14,834 nucleotides of DNA from Streptosporangiaceae bacterium. GTDB taxonomy: Bacteria; Actinomycetota; Actinomycetes; Streptosporangiales; Streptosporangiaceae. Each line of letters begins with the position of its first letter. Position 1 is the stretch's first letter. The notes beneath the pieces are model-generated. The model was not told where the DNA came from. It was given only the letters and a program-made list of their open reading frames with translations, and made no database searches. Of this stretch, positions 13,862 to 14,834 are shown one piece after another. The position numbers and the translations under genes are program-made. The stretch is from NCBI GenBank assembly GCA_030040475.1, contig JASHTQ010000622.1:1-14834 (forward strand), read 5' to 3'.

Positions 13862-14834
13862 CGCGACAGCGAGCTAGTCGCGGCCATTGTGGCGGGCGAC
13901 CCAGAAGGACTTGCCGAAGCATACGACAAGTACGCGTCGCCGCTGTACACCTACTGCCGGTCCCTGCTGCGCGAGCCGGCGGATGCCGCCGACGCCGTGC
14001 AGGACACATTTGTCATCGCGGCAAGCAGGTTGGCGGGACTGCGTGATCGTGACCGGCTCCGGCCGTGGCTTTATGCCGTGGCCCGTAACGAGTGCCGCCG
14101 CCGCATGCGCGAAGGCGCCGCCGAGGTCGTATCGGCACCCGACGAGGTGCCGGAGGTGACCGACGAGGCGGCGGAGGTCGGTGCCGACGCGGAGCGCGAG
14201 GAACTACGCACGCTGCTGCGCTCCGCGGTGCGAGGGCTGAACTCCGGCGAGCAGGACCTGATCGAGCTGCAGCTCAGGCAGGGACTCGAGGCCGGCGAGA
14301 TCGCGGACGTGCTGGGAGTCTCCCGCAATCACGCGCACGCGCTGCTCTCCCGCGCCCGCGATCAGCTGGAGACCTCGCTGGGCGCGCTGCTTGTCGCCCG
14401 GACCGGGCGCGAGGATTGCGCCGCGCTGATGACCATGCTGGCGGACTGGGACGGGCAGCTGACCGTCCTGATGCGCAAGCGGCTCAACAGGCATATCGAG
14501 CAGTGCCCGGTCTGCACCGAGCGCAAGCGGCGCGAACTGGCCCCCGCGATGCTGCTCGGGCTGGCACCGCTGGCCGCGCTTCCCGCCATCGCAGCCCCGG
14601 CCGGCCTGCGGCAACAGGTGCTCAGGCTGGTCAGCAGCGACACGCCGGAGGCGGTCGCCCACCGGGCCGCCGTGCTGCAGCGGACACCGCCGTTCGCTCA
14701 TCACGGGTTCCCCAAGCCGCTCGATCCGCCGCGGCAGCCGCGCTGGCGCACCAGGCAGGTGCAGGCCGCGGCGGCGGGCGCGGTCGTGGCGGCGATCGCC
14801 GCCGCGGTGCTGATCGCCCTGGCGCTCACCGGCG
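13859..14834 (+). CDS. ECF-type RNA polymerase sigma factor with fused zinc anti-sigma-like and membrane segment (partial, open at right edge)
   Basis: The frame is open from the ATG at 13859 to the window edge (325 residues plus one base). Sigma region 2 covers about 1-85, with AYDKYASPLYTYCRSLL, DAADAVQDTFV and RPWLYAVARNECRRRMR. An acidic linker follows (86-115). Region 4 is about 116-175, with LNSGEQDLIELQLRQGLEAGEIADVLGVSRNHAHALLSRAR as the helix-turn-helix. A basic segment leads to H212-x3-C216-x2-C219 (HIEQCPVC), the zinc-anti-sigma motif normally on a separate protein. A hydrophobic stretch (229-250), a Pro/Arg-rich linker and a likely membrane span AAAAGAVVAAIAAAVLIALALTG (303-325) complete the visible part. 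An extracytoplasmic domain probably follows beyond the edge. This suggests a sigma factor held at the membrane by its own tail. Confidence 0.9.
   Translation, partial: MRDSELVAAIVAGDPEGLAEAYDKYASPLYTYCRSLLREPADAADAVQDTFVIAASRLAGLRDRDRLRPWLYAVARNECRRRMREGAAEVVSAPDEVPEVTDEAAEVGADAEREELRTLLRSAVRGLNSGEQDLIELQLRQGLEAGEIADVLGVSRNHAHALLSRARDQLETSLGALLVARTGREDCAALMTMLADWDGQLTVLMRKRLNRHIEQCPVCTERKRRELAPAMLLGLAPLAALPAIAAPAGLRQQVLRLVSSDTPEAVAHRAAVLQRTPPFAHHGFPKPLDPPRQPRWRTRQVQAAAAGAVVAAIAAAVLIALALTG

Noticed and set aside
13859..14834. Minus-strand ORFs opposite the sigma factor (for example 14204-14704)
   Set aside because: The plus-strand frame has unmistakable sigma region 2 and 4 sequence; the opposite frames are shadows.

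Overview
The window is chromosomal DNA of a high-GC actinobacterium. The evidence is the very GC-rich third codon positions, the frequent GTG starts, the gene orders aroC-aroK-aroB-aroQ and ribE-ribBA-ribH, an SseB-like protein, a CoxI-type XdhC and an actinobacterial-style ECF sigma factor. I cannot name a genus. No tRNA, rRNA, CRISPR array, insertion sequence or prophage gene is visible.

Layout, left to right. (1) Bases 1-3820, minus strand: an SseB-like protein gene, then aroC, aroK, aroB and aroQ (cut by the left edge). This block makes chorismate through shikimate. All three junctions from aroC to aroQ are 4-base GTGA stop/start overlaps. (2) 3821-4078: an AT-rich divergent promoter region. 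(3) 4079-7500, plus strand: two unrecognised genes two bases apart, then a DUF2877 (AllH-like) gene and a galactose-mutarotase-like epimerase gene. The second unrecognised ORF runs into a tail with four TTA codons and strong competing hairpins. That tail is probably untranslated leader for the DUF2877 gene, not protein. (4) 7501-7562: a short convergent gap with a hairpin and a repeated 11-mer.

(5) 7563-12877, minus strand: an FMN riboswitch, ribE, ribBA, ribH and hisG, then after a hairpin-bearing gap xdhC and a mocA-like nucleotidyltransferase gene. The riboflavin genes are also joined by GTGA overlaps. hisG follows ribH by only 8 bases where many actinobacteria have hisE, and its protein looks unlike the usual actinobacterial HisG. 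(6) 12960-13643, plus strand: a HAD-family hydrolase gene divergent from the riboflavin operon. (7) 13859 to the right edge, plus strand: an ECF sigma factor with a C-terminal zinc-anti-sigma-type motif and a hydrophobic, membrane-like segment in the same polypeptide, still open at the window edge.

Most of the window is ordinary biosynthetic housekeeping. The parts most worth a second look are the TTA-rich tail and competing hairpins at 5401-5714, the hisG that appears to have replaced hisE-hisG, the sigma factor with a built-in anti-sigma-like module, and the HAD enzyme beside an FMN-controlled operon.
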